DNA of 11,504 nucleotides from an uncultured Novosphingobium sp. (GTDB lineage Bacteria > Pseudomonadota > Alphaproteobacteria > Sphingomonadales > Sphingomonadaceae), in the NCBI GenBank assembly GCA_937897535.1, contig CALCQB010000357.1, positions 1-11,504 on the forward strand. The letters run 5' to 3'. The notes under the pieces were generated by a model, which searched no databases, had not been told where the DNA came from, and worked only from the letters and a program-made list of their open reading frames with translations. Positions 1 to 6,467 of this stretch are shown in pieces. Position numbers and translations under genes: made by a program. Positions within the stretch are counted from its first letter, which is position 1; each line of letters opens with the position of its first letter.

Positions 1-461
1 AGGATCGGCCCGCCGGGTATCTGTGGTCGTTTCCGCGCCGGGATCATCTCGCGGTCGGCATCTGCGCCCAGTGCACCGTCACCGATCCGGTCAACGGCCT
101 CGGCCAGGCGCTGATCGACGGCAACCCGTTCCCGAACGCGCCGGAAACCATCGGCAACTTCACGGCGCGCTATGCGATCCCGTGGGGCTCGGATGGCGAA
201 CTCTTCGCCTTCACCGACTGGGCCTATCAGGGCAAGACCAACCTCTTCCTCTACGAGTCGGTTGAATTCCAGACCGACGACCAGATCGAGGGCGGCCTGA
301 AATTCGGCTGGGCCAAGACCGATGGCTCGCTGGAAGTCGCGGCCTTTGCCCGCAACATCACGGACGAGGACAACATCAAGGGCGGCATCGACTTCAACAA
401 CAACACCGCCTTCGTCAACGAGCCCCGCATCATCGGCGTCTCGTTCAAGATCGGAAACTAG
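1..461 (+). CDS. TonB-dependent receptor, C-terminal barrel end (partial; left edge possibly chimeric)
   Basis: This is the 3' end of an open frame entering from the left edge, read in the frame beginning at base 3 and ending with TAG at 459-461. From about base 72 onward the 129 residues look like the last strands of a TonB-dependent receptor, an outer-membrane channel that imports siderophores or other large nutrients using energy from TonB-ExbB-ExbD. Visible family signs are GNPFPNAPE, the alternating strand FAFTDWAYQGKTNLFLYE, the near-terminal AAFARNITDEDN, which matches the conserved receptor motif with NITD, and a final strand GVSFKIGN. The last residue is Asn, not the usual Phe. The first 23 residues (AGYLWSFPRRDHLAVGICAQ region) do not look like barrel and resemble a flavoprotein of the geranylgeranyl-reductase type instead. 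The substrate cannot be told. Identity of the barrel part is firm; the N-terminal part is not. Confidence 0.85.
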   Translation, partial: DRPAGYLWSFPRRDHLAVGICAQCTVTDPVNGLGQALIDGNPFPNAPETIGNFTARYAIPWGSDGELFAFTDWAYQGKTNLFLYESVEFQTDDQIEGGLKFGWAKTDGSLEVAAFARNITDEDNIKGGIDFNNNTAFVNEPRIIGVSFKIGN

Positions 462-505
462 GACTACTCACGGCCGTCAGGCCACTCTTCACTGCCGTCA
501 GGAAC

Positions 506-541
506 AGGCCGCTCCGGGTGTTGACCGGGGCGGCCTTTTTC
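506..541 (+). terminator. Rho-independent terminator of the TonB-dependent receptor gene
   Basis: An 11-base-pair stem (GGCCGCTCCGG at 507-517 with CCGGGGCGGCC at 525-535, one G-U pair) closes a 7-base loop and is followed by TTTTTC. A506 and T536 can extend the stem. It lies 45 bases after the receptor stop codon, as expected for the end of that transcript. Confidence 0.9.
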
Positions 542-623
542 TTTGGTGGCGCGCTCGCCCTTCGACGGACGCGCGCGTTGCTCACCGCTGGCGCCCCACC
601 CGCTAAGCCACTAACCTTCCGCC

Positions 624-983
624 ATGCCTCCGCCCACCAATCCTTCCCCAGCCTACACGCGCTTCAGCGAGTCGATGCTCATCGACTACTCCGCCTGGAA
701 GGAAGGCACGCCCTACGACATCGCCGCGCTCAGCGAGATCACGCCCGAAGAGCGCGACCTTCAGCTTAGGGCTTTCACAATAAGCCCGGCCAGCGAGCCG
801 ACCACGCTGACCGCGTCGTGCAGCGCCGACCACTTCATGCTCATCGCGCTGGCCGAGGCCTGGCCGAACTCGGGCCGTCCCGAAGTGGGCAGCGCACCGG
901 CGGCCGGCTGGACCGGCGAAGCAAAGCTGGAATGCATGTTCATGACCGCCAGTCCTAGCGCTGCGGCCTTGCCAAATTGCTAA
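624..983 (+). CDS. Hypothetical protein, probably a broken gene (N-terminal stub plus unrelated tail)
   Basis: The open frame would give 119 residues. Residues 1-47 look like a genuine protein: there is strong GC bias at third codon positions, and the stretch DYSAWKEGTPYDIAALSEIT followed by PEERD has the feel of a small alpha-helical sphingomonad protein (HEAT-repeat-like proteins have similar openings, from memory only). After codon 47 the tail is rich in Ser, Thr, Ala and Pro, has no visible domain, and ends in LPNC just before the tRNA genes. A small hairpin (GGGCTT at 769-774 with AAGCCC at 782-787) sits exactly where the character changes. No good Shine-Dalgarno sequence precedes the ATG. 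The likely reading is a truncated gene whose 3' part was replaced; the alternative is an intact, unrecognised small protein. The function is unknown. Confidence 0.4.
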   Translation: MPPPTNPSPAYTRFSESMLIDYSAWKEGTPYDIAALSEITPEERDLQLRAFTISPASEPTTLTASCSADHFMLIALAEAWPNSGRPEVGSAPAAGWTGEAKLECMFMTASPSAAALPNC

Positions 984-1039
984 CTCCCGCAAAAGGCACT
1001 GGCGCTTCGCCGCCGCCGCTGCTAACCGCGCCGCTGAAT

Positions 1040-1116
1040 GCATCCGTAGCTCAGCTGGATAGAGTACTGCCCTCCGAAGGCAGGGGTCACAGGTTCGAAT
1101 CCTGTCGGGTGCACCA
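1040..1116 (+). tRNA. tRNA-Arg (anticodon CCG)
   Basis: The 77-base gene folds as a complete cloverleaf. The acceptor stem is GCATCCG with CGGGTGC (one G-U pair), the D arm contains AGCTCAGCTGGATAGAG, the anticodon stem is CTGCC/GGCAG around the loop CTCCGAA (anticodon CCG), and the T arm carries GGTTCGAAT. The discriminator is A1113 and CCA is encoded at 1114-1116. It reads CGG arginine codons. It lies 15 bases upstream of the tRNA-Gly gene in the same direction, so the two are probably transcribed together. Confidence 0.96.
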
Positions 1117-1131
1117 AACGCGCTGTCGCTC

Positions 1132-1205
<74 letters not shown>

Positions 1206-1474
1206 GCCCCCGGTCCGATGTTGTCCGTTTGCGTCAATATAGATGGCGGAAAAGCGCTGTATTCTTGCACGACTGGTTCGAAGGCCTCCATCTTCATTTG
1301 CTAACAGCGACCACGCGATGGGGGCCATTCGGCGGAAAAGGCGTTTGCACTAGCCCTCACCGACATCGCGATCAGAAACGCGAAGCCATGATCCAAGCCC
1401 TATAAGCTTGCCCATAGGTGCTGACGGGAGACAGGCCAACCCAGCTAAGTGAGCTTCCCCAGCGGCCCGTGGAC
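1206..1474. other. Gene-free stretch between tRNA-Gly and the barrel-protein gene
   Basis: About 270 bases with no open frame that looks coding on either strand. It should contain the terminator of the tRNA transcript and of the converging minus-strand operon, but I see no clear hairpin followed by a T run. No integrase fragment or direct repeat of the tRNA end is recognisable. Confidence 0.5.
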
Positions 1475-2383
1475 TTAAAGCCGGATCCGCTTGCGCAGAG
1501 TGATCACGCCGCGCTTGACCGTCTCGTCATAGCTGGGGTTGTTGGAGCTGCGCCAGATTATGACCCCTCCCAAACCGACGTACCAGTCCTTCGCAAACTC
1601 ATAGGTAAGCTCGAACTCCGGCGACCAGGAGTGATCGTGCTGGGTGCCTGCTCCGATCGGACGGCTGGGGTACGTCCAGTCGCGATAACGCAAACCGGCA
1701 ACCAGATCGACCGACCTGTCGATCGGTTTGCGATACTCGATTCCAGCCGTACTGCGCCGATAGCTGCGGCTTGGAAGGTCGGAGTCGATCTTTTCGTACT
1801 GGCCTTCAAGCGACAGAAATTCGCCGTCACCCAGCCGCATCCGATAGTCTGCACCGATCACCGGACCATCGCCGGTAAAGCCCGGCCGATCCCGATAATC
1901 GCGCCAGCGCCACCCCCCCGTCAGCCGAAATCGATGTTGCCCGGGCTCATAAGCAAACCTTCCTCTGACCTGGACTTGATCCGCTTCGGAGCTCTCCAGA
2001 GTGGACATGTGGCTGGTGAAGTCCCCCAGCACCGCGATACTGCTGTCCGACCCGGTGTTGTGGCGCCAGGACCCGGCGATCCGGTTGGACCAGCGATCCT
2101 TCTTGGCCGGATCGGAATAGGCGAAATAGGTGCTCGACAAATCGACTCCAAACCGTTCGTCACCGCTATCGCGGTCCCAGGACAGGTTCAGGCCATAGAT
2201 TCCACCGGACTTGTCGGCGTCCTCGCTGCCATCGCTGGCTTGGCCAGATGCGGTTACCCCGCTGACATAGGCTTCGATGTAGCCGCTATCTTCATCTGCA
2301 TCCTTGGCATTTGCCTGACATGGCAAGCCGACCAGCGCGGCAGCAAACAACGGCAGCATGGCAAGTCGGGGGTTGCGTGGCAT
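1475..2383 (-). CDS. Outer-membrane beta-barrel protein with signal peptide
   Basis: A 302-residue protein starting MPRNPRLAML. Residues 1-26 form a clear Sec signal peptide ending in QANA, with cleavage expected before KDADED. The mature part is a series of short amphipathic strands rich in Tyr, Trp, Arg and Asp separated by Gly- and Asp-rich turns (for example GFTGDGPVIGADYRMRLGDG), and it ends VITLRKRIRL. This is the pattern of a small outer-membrane barrel, although the last residue is Leu, not Phe. The start at 2383 is chosen because AGGAG lies 8 bases upstream; in-frame ATGs at 2389 and 2413 have worse spacing. It is the last gene of the minus-strand operon, 33 bases after the hydrolase stop. 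I do not recognise the family. It could be an exit channel, a receptor or a surface anchor for the product handled by its neighbours. A 326-codon open frame on the opposite strand is a shadow. Confidence 0.8.
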   Translation of the reverse strand: MPRNPRLAMLPLFAAALVGLPCQANAKDADEDSGYIEAYVSGVTASGQASDGSEDADKSGGIYGLNLSWDRDSGDERFGVDLSSTYFAYSDPAKKDRWSNRIAGSWRHNTGSDSSIAVLGDFTSHMSTLESSEADQVQVRGRFAYEPGQHRFRLTGGWRWRDYRDRPGFTGDGPVIGADYRMRLGDGEFLSLEGQYEKIDSDLPSRSYRRSTAGIEYRKPIDRSVDLVAGLRYRDWTYPSRPIGAGTQHDHSWSPEFELTYEFAKDWYVGLGGVIIWRSSNNPSYDETVKRGVITLRKRIRL

Positions 2384-2391
2384 TGTCATGG

Positions 2392-2396
2392 CTCCT
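2392..2396 (-). promoter_or_regulatory. Ribosome binding site of the barrel-protein gene
   Basis: AGGAG on the minus strand, 8 bases before the ATG at 2383. It decides the start against two upstream in-frame ATGs at 2389 (only 2 bases away) and 2413 (no site). Confidence 0.65.
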
Positions 2397-2416
2397 GAGG
2401 CTTTCGTGTTCATGAT

Positions 2417-3247
2417 CTATTTGACCAGCGCCGACGGCGGCGCAGTTTGATCGAGCGACAGCAAGCCGTTGCTTTGTTCAAGGCTGCCGTCACCGCACAA
2501 GAAATTGGCGACCATGCGATCAAGATTGCCGTTCTCGACCGCTTGGCGAAATTGATGACCAGTGCCTGGCAAGAGGACCAGTCTGTTGTCGCTCGCAATA
2601 CCAAGTTCCCTCGCACGTTGGATCAGGTGCGAATGCCAGAATTCGGCACGTTCCAACCGGTTACTGCCTTGCCTCGCATCCAACTGCGATTCCTTGCGAA
2701 GGTTTGATCCACGTGAATTGTCTTCAGTGCCGACAGCAATCCGGATCGGAATGGCAAGGAATTGCCGCAGCAATTCGTCATCGGCCATCCCGCCCATGCC
2801 TTGGGGAAACGCGAGGCTTGAATCACATTCGCTGAACCAGCCGGCAGCCGCCACGACAAGCCTCCGGACGAGCCCAGGTCTGGTCATCGCGAACCGGTGC
2901 GCAAACTGGGCGCCGCCTGAAAACCCAGCCAGATCAAAGCGCATGGGATCAAGTCCCAGACGGGCTGATACCTGTGCGGCCAGACGTTCAAGCGCAAGCG
3001 CCGCCCCACCTGCGCCGGCGCTGCTCGAAAGCCGCTGGTAACCCCGGAAGCTCATTCCAGAGAAGTCGGGGGCAAGCGTGACAAAGCCGTATTCGCGGCC
3101 AACTGGCGCAAACTCTCTGATCACGGTGGCCGGCTGGCTGCTAACGCCGTGCACCACGATCACCAGTTGGTTGTGTTTGATCCTGGGCGGCACCGCAAGT
3201 ACATAGCCCAAGGGCGTCACTCCGCCATCCAACACACTTGCTGGCAT
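2417..3247 (-). CDS. Alpha/beta hydrolase, cytoplasmic
   Basis: A 276-residue serine hydrolase beginning MPASVLDGG, with no signal peptide. The fold markers appear in order: the oxyanion-hole HG at residues 33-34 (VIVVHGVSS), the nucleophile elbow GFSGG with Ser110, a likely acidic residue in GTEDNS (Glu175/Asp176), and the catalytic His231 in GTGHQF. The best general match is to esterase/depolymerase-like or peptidase-like alpha/beta hydrolases; the substrate is unknown. Its ATG overlaps the stop of the ABC exporter gene as TGATG, so the two are translationally coupled; a TTG one codon earlier is less likely. It shares GxSxGAQFxHRF and a following AGW and GxGG pattern with the exported hydrolase at 7656-8564, so the two are related. 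Residues after about 255 form a Leu/Ser/Pro-rich tail of unclear meaning. The role is likely processing of the operon's product or precursor inside the cell. Confidence 0.85.
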   Translation of the reverse strand: MPASVLDGGVTPLGYVLAVPPRIKHNQLVIVVHGVSSQPATVIREFAPVGREYGFVTLAPDFSGMSFRGYQRLSSSAGAGGAALALERLAAQVSARLGLDPMRFDLAGFSGGAQFAHRFAMTRPGLVRRLVVAAAGWFSECDSSLAFPQGMGGMADDELLRQFLAIPIRIAVGTEDNSRGSNLRKESQLDARQGSNRLERAEFWHSHLIQRARELGIASDNRLVLLPGTGHQFRQAVENGNLDRMVANFLCGDGSLEQSNGLLSLDQTAPPSALVK

Positions 3248-4950
3248 CAACGCACCACGACCAGCGGCTGCACAGTGCGTTCGCGCGGGGTTTGGCGAGC
3301 AGAGTATTCCTGAGGCGTTTCAACCGAAATCAGACGACCATTTTCGATTGTCCAGACGATATCGGCCAATCCGATTTCGGCGGGGTCGTGGGTGACCGAC
3401 AGGATTGTCCCGGCATGACGGGAAATCAGTTCGCGAAAATGTGATTTGAATTCCGGATCGAGTGGCGCGAGGGCTTCATCCAGTAGCAGGATCGGAGGAC
3501 TGCCCAGCAAGGCACGGGCCAGTGCAATGCACTGGCGGGCACCGACCGAGATGTTGGTGCCGCCCTCGGTTACCCAGTGATCGAGCCCGGCCGGATATTC
3601 TTCGATCAGCCCCTGCAAGCGGCACCGGTCAATCAGGCTCTCAACTTCCTTCGCAGAGGCTCCTGGCTTGCGATAGGTCAGGTTGCGCCTGATCGTGCCG
3701 CGCATCAGCGGAAGGTCAGGACTGACCATTCCGATCTTCTGAACGATGCTGGCGATCTGGCAATCCGCCAGGCTCTGGCGACCGATCTTCACATTACCCT
3801 CGGTCGGGGACACCAACTGCGCTACGATCTGCAGCAGCGTTGATTTTCCGGCTCCGCTATGACCAATGATCGCGACATGCTGGCCGGCCGGCACAGTTGC
3901 CGAAACACTTTCCAGGGCGCCGCTCACGGACAGGTCTTCAAACGTAATCGAGGCCCGGTTCTGGACAAACAGCTGCTTGTCGGGATCCGTCAGATTGCGT
4001 GACGAGCTGTTCAAGAAATCTTCCAGCTTTCGCCGCGAAATCTCGGCGCGGCGCCAATAGTCATGGGCAAGACCGAGAGTCCGCACATAGCCCTGCATTT
4101 GCCGCACCACGATGATTGCAGCGAACAGCGATCCGAGGTCCGCTCGGCCAGCCGTGACATCAAGCGCTGCAACCGCCAGCGCAAAAACCAGTGCGGCCCA
4201 GCCCGCCGCCGATGAAATACCGCGGAGCCATCCGCGCAGTTCAGCTTCCTGCACCAGTGTGCGGGTCATCGAAGCACTCTGGCGTTTGAGCCGGGCGGCT
4301 TCTCCGCGCGATCGCCCGAACATCTGAACTACCGACAAGGCGTTGACCTGCTCGTCGATGTTGCTGGTCAGCAATGAACGACGCCGACGCACCCGGCCGG
4401 TCAGCTTTTGCAGCTTTTGACCCAGGGTCGCCGAAACAACGGTGCCAACCGCAAAGCAAAGGGTGCAGCCAAGCGCCATGAGCCAGCTGATGCTGGCGAG
4501 GATTCCGAAGCAGGCGATTGTCGCGATCAGCGCGACTGTTCCGCGCCCCATCCCGCGGCTTATCCACGTGCGGAGCATCGTCAGGTCGCCCGACAGACGG
4601 AGTATCAGACTACCGCGCGACCTGTGCTGGATCTGCCGCTGCGCCATTCCGGCCATGTGCCCGTGCAGCCTCTGGCGCAACCGGTGCACGATCCCGAAAC
4701 TGATCCGTTCTGGAATCGAAAACTCGAACACTTTGAAAAGGGATTGAATCAACGCCGCACAGACCAGCGCACCAAACAACGGTCCGAGGGCGACTTCGCC
4801 GGTAGTCACCTCGCCGATCGATTCAAGAGTGGCGCGGATCAAGTAGACCAGCACGACCAGCGCGAGCGCCGTGCCGAAACCGACCGTCAGCACCACAGCA
4901 ACTTCCAACCGCGTAATCAGATCCCGGTATCGGAGAACCACCCGCTCCAT
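3247..4950 (-). CDS. ABC transporter, fused membrane and ATPase domains (exporter type)
   Basis: A 567-residue half-transporter that probably works as a dimer in the inner membrane. Residues 1-320 are the membrane domain, with hydrophobic segments near 15-40, 55-75, 138-176 and 247-283. Residues 333-550 are the ATPase: Walker A GHSGAGKS at 363-370, Walker B ILLLDEA at 487-493 with catalytic Glu492, D-loop LAPLD, and switch His521 in SVTHD. Two motifs are unusual. The Q-loop glutamine is replaced in MVSPDLP (Pro411), and the signature LSGGQ is ISVGARQ (467-473). The layout is that of type IV exporters for peptides, lipids or drugs, but no peptidase C39 domain precedes it. The start TGATG overlaps the upstream P-loop gene and the stop overlaps the downstream hydrolase gene, so it is the middle of a coupled operon. 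The cargo is unknown and is probably the product of that operon. Confidence 0.93.
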   Translation of the reverse strand: MERVVLRYRDLITRLEVAVVLTVGFGTALALVVLVYLIRATLESIGEVTTGEVALGPLFGALVCAALIQSLFKVFEFSIPERISFGIVHRLRQRLHGHMAGMAQRQIQHRSRGSLILRLSGDLTMLRTWISRGMGRGTVALIATIACFGILASISWLMALGCTLCFAVGTVVSATLGQKLQKLTGRVRRRRSLLTSNIDEQVNALSVVQMFGRSRGEAARLKRQSASMTRTLVQEAELRGWLRGISSAAGWAALVFALAVAALDVTAGRADLGSLFAAIIVVRQMQGYVRTLGLAHDYWRRAEISRRKLEDFLNSSSRNLTDPDKQLFVQNRASITFEDLSVSGALESVSATVPAGQHVAIIGHSGAGKSTLLQIVAQLVSPTEGNVKIGRQSLADCQIASIVQKIGMVSPDLPLMRGTIRRNLTYRKPGASAKEVESLIDRCRLQGLIEEYPAGLDHWVTEGGTNISVGARQCIALARALLGSPPILLLDEALAPLDPEFKSHFRELISRHAGTILSVTHDPAEIGLADIVWTIENGRLISVETPQEYSARQTPRERTVQPLVVVR

Positions 4951-6233
4951 CAGGCGATGCTCCGCATTTCAACCAGAGCTTCCTGATGAACTGGCGTATC
5001 GGGAAACGCGAAGATGCTGTCGGCCCCAGCCTGGATCCGATTGTGCTCGTTTAGCTGCAATATCTCCCCAATCAGGACTGGGTCCGCAAGTTGTTCCTTG
5101 CGGTAGACCGGTACTTCGAATGCATGCTGGGCCTCGCGGATCAGCAACTCCGAGGCCGTCAATTTACCAGAAACGCCCACTAGCGGCAGCCCGAGTGCCA
5201 TCAAGCGATTGACCCCGAGGGCGGCCCCCATTGCTTCACCGGCCGCGAAGAATATGCCGTCAACCAGGTCCTGGAAGACTGGCGAAAGGATGAAATCGAC
5301 ATTCTGTTCCTGAAGGATGCCATCAGCCACCTCGATCAGGATGACATCCATTCGTTCGTTCGCCAGGTGATGGACCAGATCGCGCATGATCTCTTCGAGG
5401 CAGGGCAACGACAGCTTGTACGTCGCAGAATATCCAGCATCGGTGAAATCGACCACACAGGTTGCGCCCGAATCGACCATTGACCAGTAATCGCCGCCCG
5501 AGCCGGTGCCCGTCACCTTGGCCGTGCCGACCCGGTATCCCGCCCGGCTCAGCCCCACCGCAATTGCCTGATTGGTAGTTGTCTTTCCGGAATTCATTGA
5601 GGTGCCAAGCACGGCAAAAACCGGTGGCAGATTTTCGCACAGGTCACGCTTCGGCAGCGCAAAATGCTTCAAGTTGAGCGGCGAACCATTCGCATCACCG
5701 AGCAGACCGAGCGGCAAGATTTCAGTCGCGCCTCGCAAGCCGCTGGTACGTGAAAGCATCTTTGCAGCCACCCCGCCGGTCGCCACCAAATTTGTCTTGC
5801 CCAGGTCCAGTGGCACCTCTGCCTCAAACTGGTCGGTGGCGTAGCGGTCCCCATAGGCGACAATGATCCTGTCACCGGGGTTGATCGCAGCCTTGCGGCC
5901 GTTGGGAAGCTCGATGCGTCGCTGGTAGAGCACGCGCACCACTTCGCACAGAACCAGGTCGCCGGTGCGAGGGCGCAATGGACCGCTTACCAGCGTGTGT
6001 ATCTGCGAAAGATCAACCCGCCTGGTGCTGAACGCCTGCTTGGCGGCAAGCAATTCGGCTTGCTCGATCGAAGTGACCGAGAGCTTTCGGGATATTCTTC
6101 TGGTAGAACGGCGCGGGCGCTCGGCGGCGGGCGCAGACGGGTCGTCGCCGCCCTCGTCGCTGCTATCTTCCAATTCCACCTTTGCCCACCGGTCCGGCCC
6201 ATCGGGGCCAATGCTTCCAACAATCAAGTTCAT
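4950..6233 (-). CDS. P-loop NTPase of the BioD/DUF1611 type with an unusual N-terminal region
   Basis: A 427-residue soluble protein starting MNLIVGSIGP. Residues 20-50 are acidic, then Pro/Arg-rich and probably disordered. Residues 80-200 are a well-conserved-looking domain with GDLVLCEVVRVL, INPGDRIIVAYGDRYATDQF and an EVPLDLG...ATGGVAAKML stretch; I cannot name it. Residues 203-390 are a P-loop domain: GTSMNSGKTT at 210-219 has the spacing of dethiobiotin synthetase (BioD) and DUF1611 proteins. AKVTGTGSGGD follows, then VVDFTDAGYS, an inner strand DVILIEVADG and a later GLPLVGVSG. DUF1611 includes DgcN, which acts on D-glutamate, and the AGYRV...AKVTGT segment also recalls CapB of poly-gamma-glutamate synthesis. 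These are resemblances by eye. The start at 6233 is supported by AAGGA 6 bases upstream. It is the first gene of the operon and its stop overlaps the exporter start. The likely role is ATP-dependent chemistry on a small acid; the substrate is unknown. Confidence 0.75.
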   Translation of the reverse strand: MNLIVGSIGPDGPDRWAKVELEDSSDEGGDDPSAPAAERPRRSTRRISRKLSVTSIEQAELLAAKQAFSTRRVDLSQIHTLVSGPLRPRTGDLVLCEVVRVLYQRRIELPNGRKAAINPGDRIIVAYGDRYATDQFEAEVPLDLGKTNLVATGGVAAKMLSRTSGLRGATEILPLGLLGDANGSPLNLKHFALPKRDLCENLPPVFAVLGTSMNSGKTTTNQAIAVGLSRAGYRVGTAKVTGTGSGGDYWSMVDSGATCVVDFTDAGYSATYKLSLPCLEEIMRDLVHHLANERMDVILIEVADGILQEQNVDFILSPVFQDLVDGIFFAAGEAMGAALGVNRLMALGLPLVGVSGKLTASELLIREAQHAFEVPVYRKEQLADPVLIGEILQLNEHNRIQAGADSIFAFPDTPVHQEALVEMRSIA

Positions 6234-6239
6234 GCCAGT

Positions 6240-6244
6240 TCCTT
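6240..6244 (-). promoter_or_regulatory. Ribosome binding site of the P-loop NTPase gene
   Basis: AAGGA on the minus strand with 6 bases to the ATG at 6233. This rules against an upstream in-frame TTG at 6272 as the start. Confidence 0.75.
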
Positions 6245-6326
6245 TCGGGACACTGATCAAACGTGACTGCAAATTTTGCTGTTAGCGCGTTGAAATATAA
6301 CGCAAAAACACAAACCAGCCCCCGTA

Positions 6327-6377
6327 TTAACCAACATCCCCTGGTGCGACTCGAGTGTGTTATCTTTTTTTAACCAT
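6327..6377 (+). promoter_or_regulatory. Pair of CtrA-like TTAACCA boxes
   Basis: TTAACCAA at 6327-6334 and TTAACCAT at 6370-6377 are in the same orientation, 43 bases apart, in the only AT-rich intergenic region of the window. TTAACCAT is a known half-site of CtrA, the alphaproteobacterial cell-cycle and motility regulator. The sites are seen directly; binding is inference, and chance is possible. Confidence 0.3.
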
Positions 6378-6467
6378 AGCGCTCAGCGGAGGAGAGTGAA
6401 ACTGTAAGAAATTGCCATATCCAGCGGAATCTGCGAATTTATTCAGCCAATTCCGTCCCGCTATGGG

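Larger units (their letters stand above)
6234..6467 (-). promoter_or_regulatory. Regulatory gap upstream of the P-loop/exporter operon
   Basis: This 234-base stretch is clearly AT-richer than everything around it and separates the CapA gene from the P-loop gene, both on the minus strand. It should carry the main operon promoter. AT-rich patches such as TTAATAC and TTATATTTC (minus strand) could be -10 elements, but no convincing -35/-10 pair with normal spacing is seen. No clear terminator for the CapA transcript is visible, so read-through is possible. Two TTAACCA boxes lie inside. Confidence 0.5.

Noticed and set aside
1418..2398. A 326-codon plus-strand open frame opposite the barrel-protein gene.
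   Set aside because: It is longer than the minus-strand gene but has no start signal, signal peptide or domain pattern. The minus strand has a ribosome site, a signal peptide and barrel strands.
6257..6337. A possible 26-residue leader or precursor peptide on the minus strand before the P-loop gene (MLVNTGAGLCFCVIF...).
   Set aside because: Its only purine-rich stretch touches the ATG, so spacing is wrong, and no leader/core pattern or regulatory hairpin is clear.
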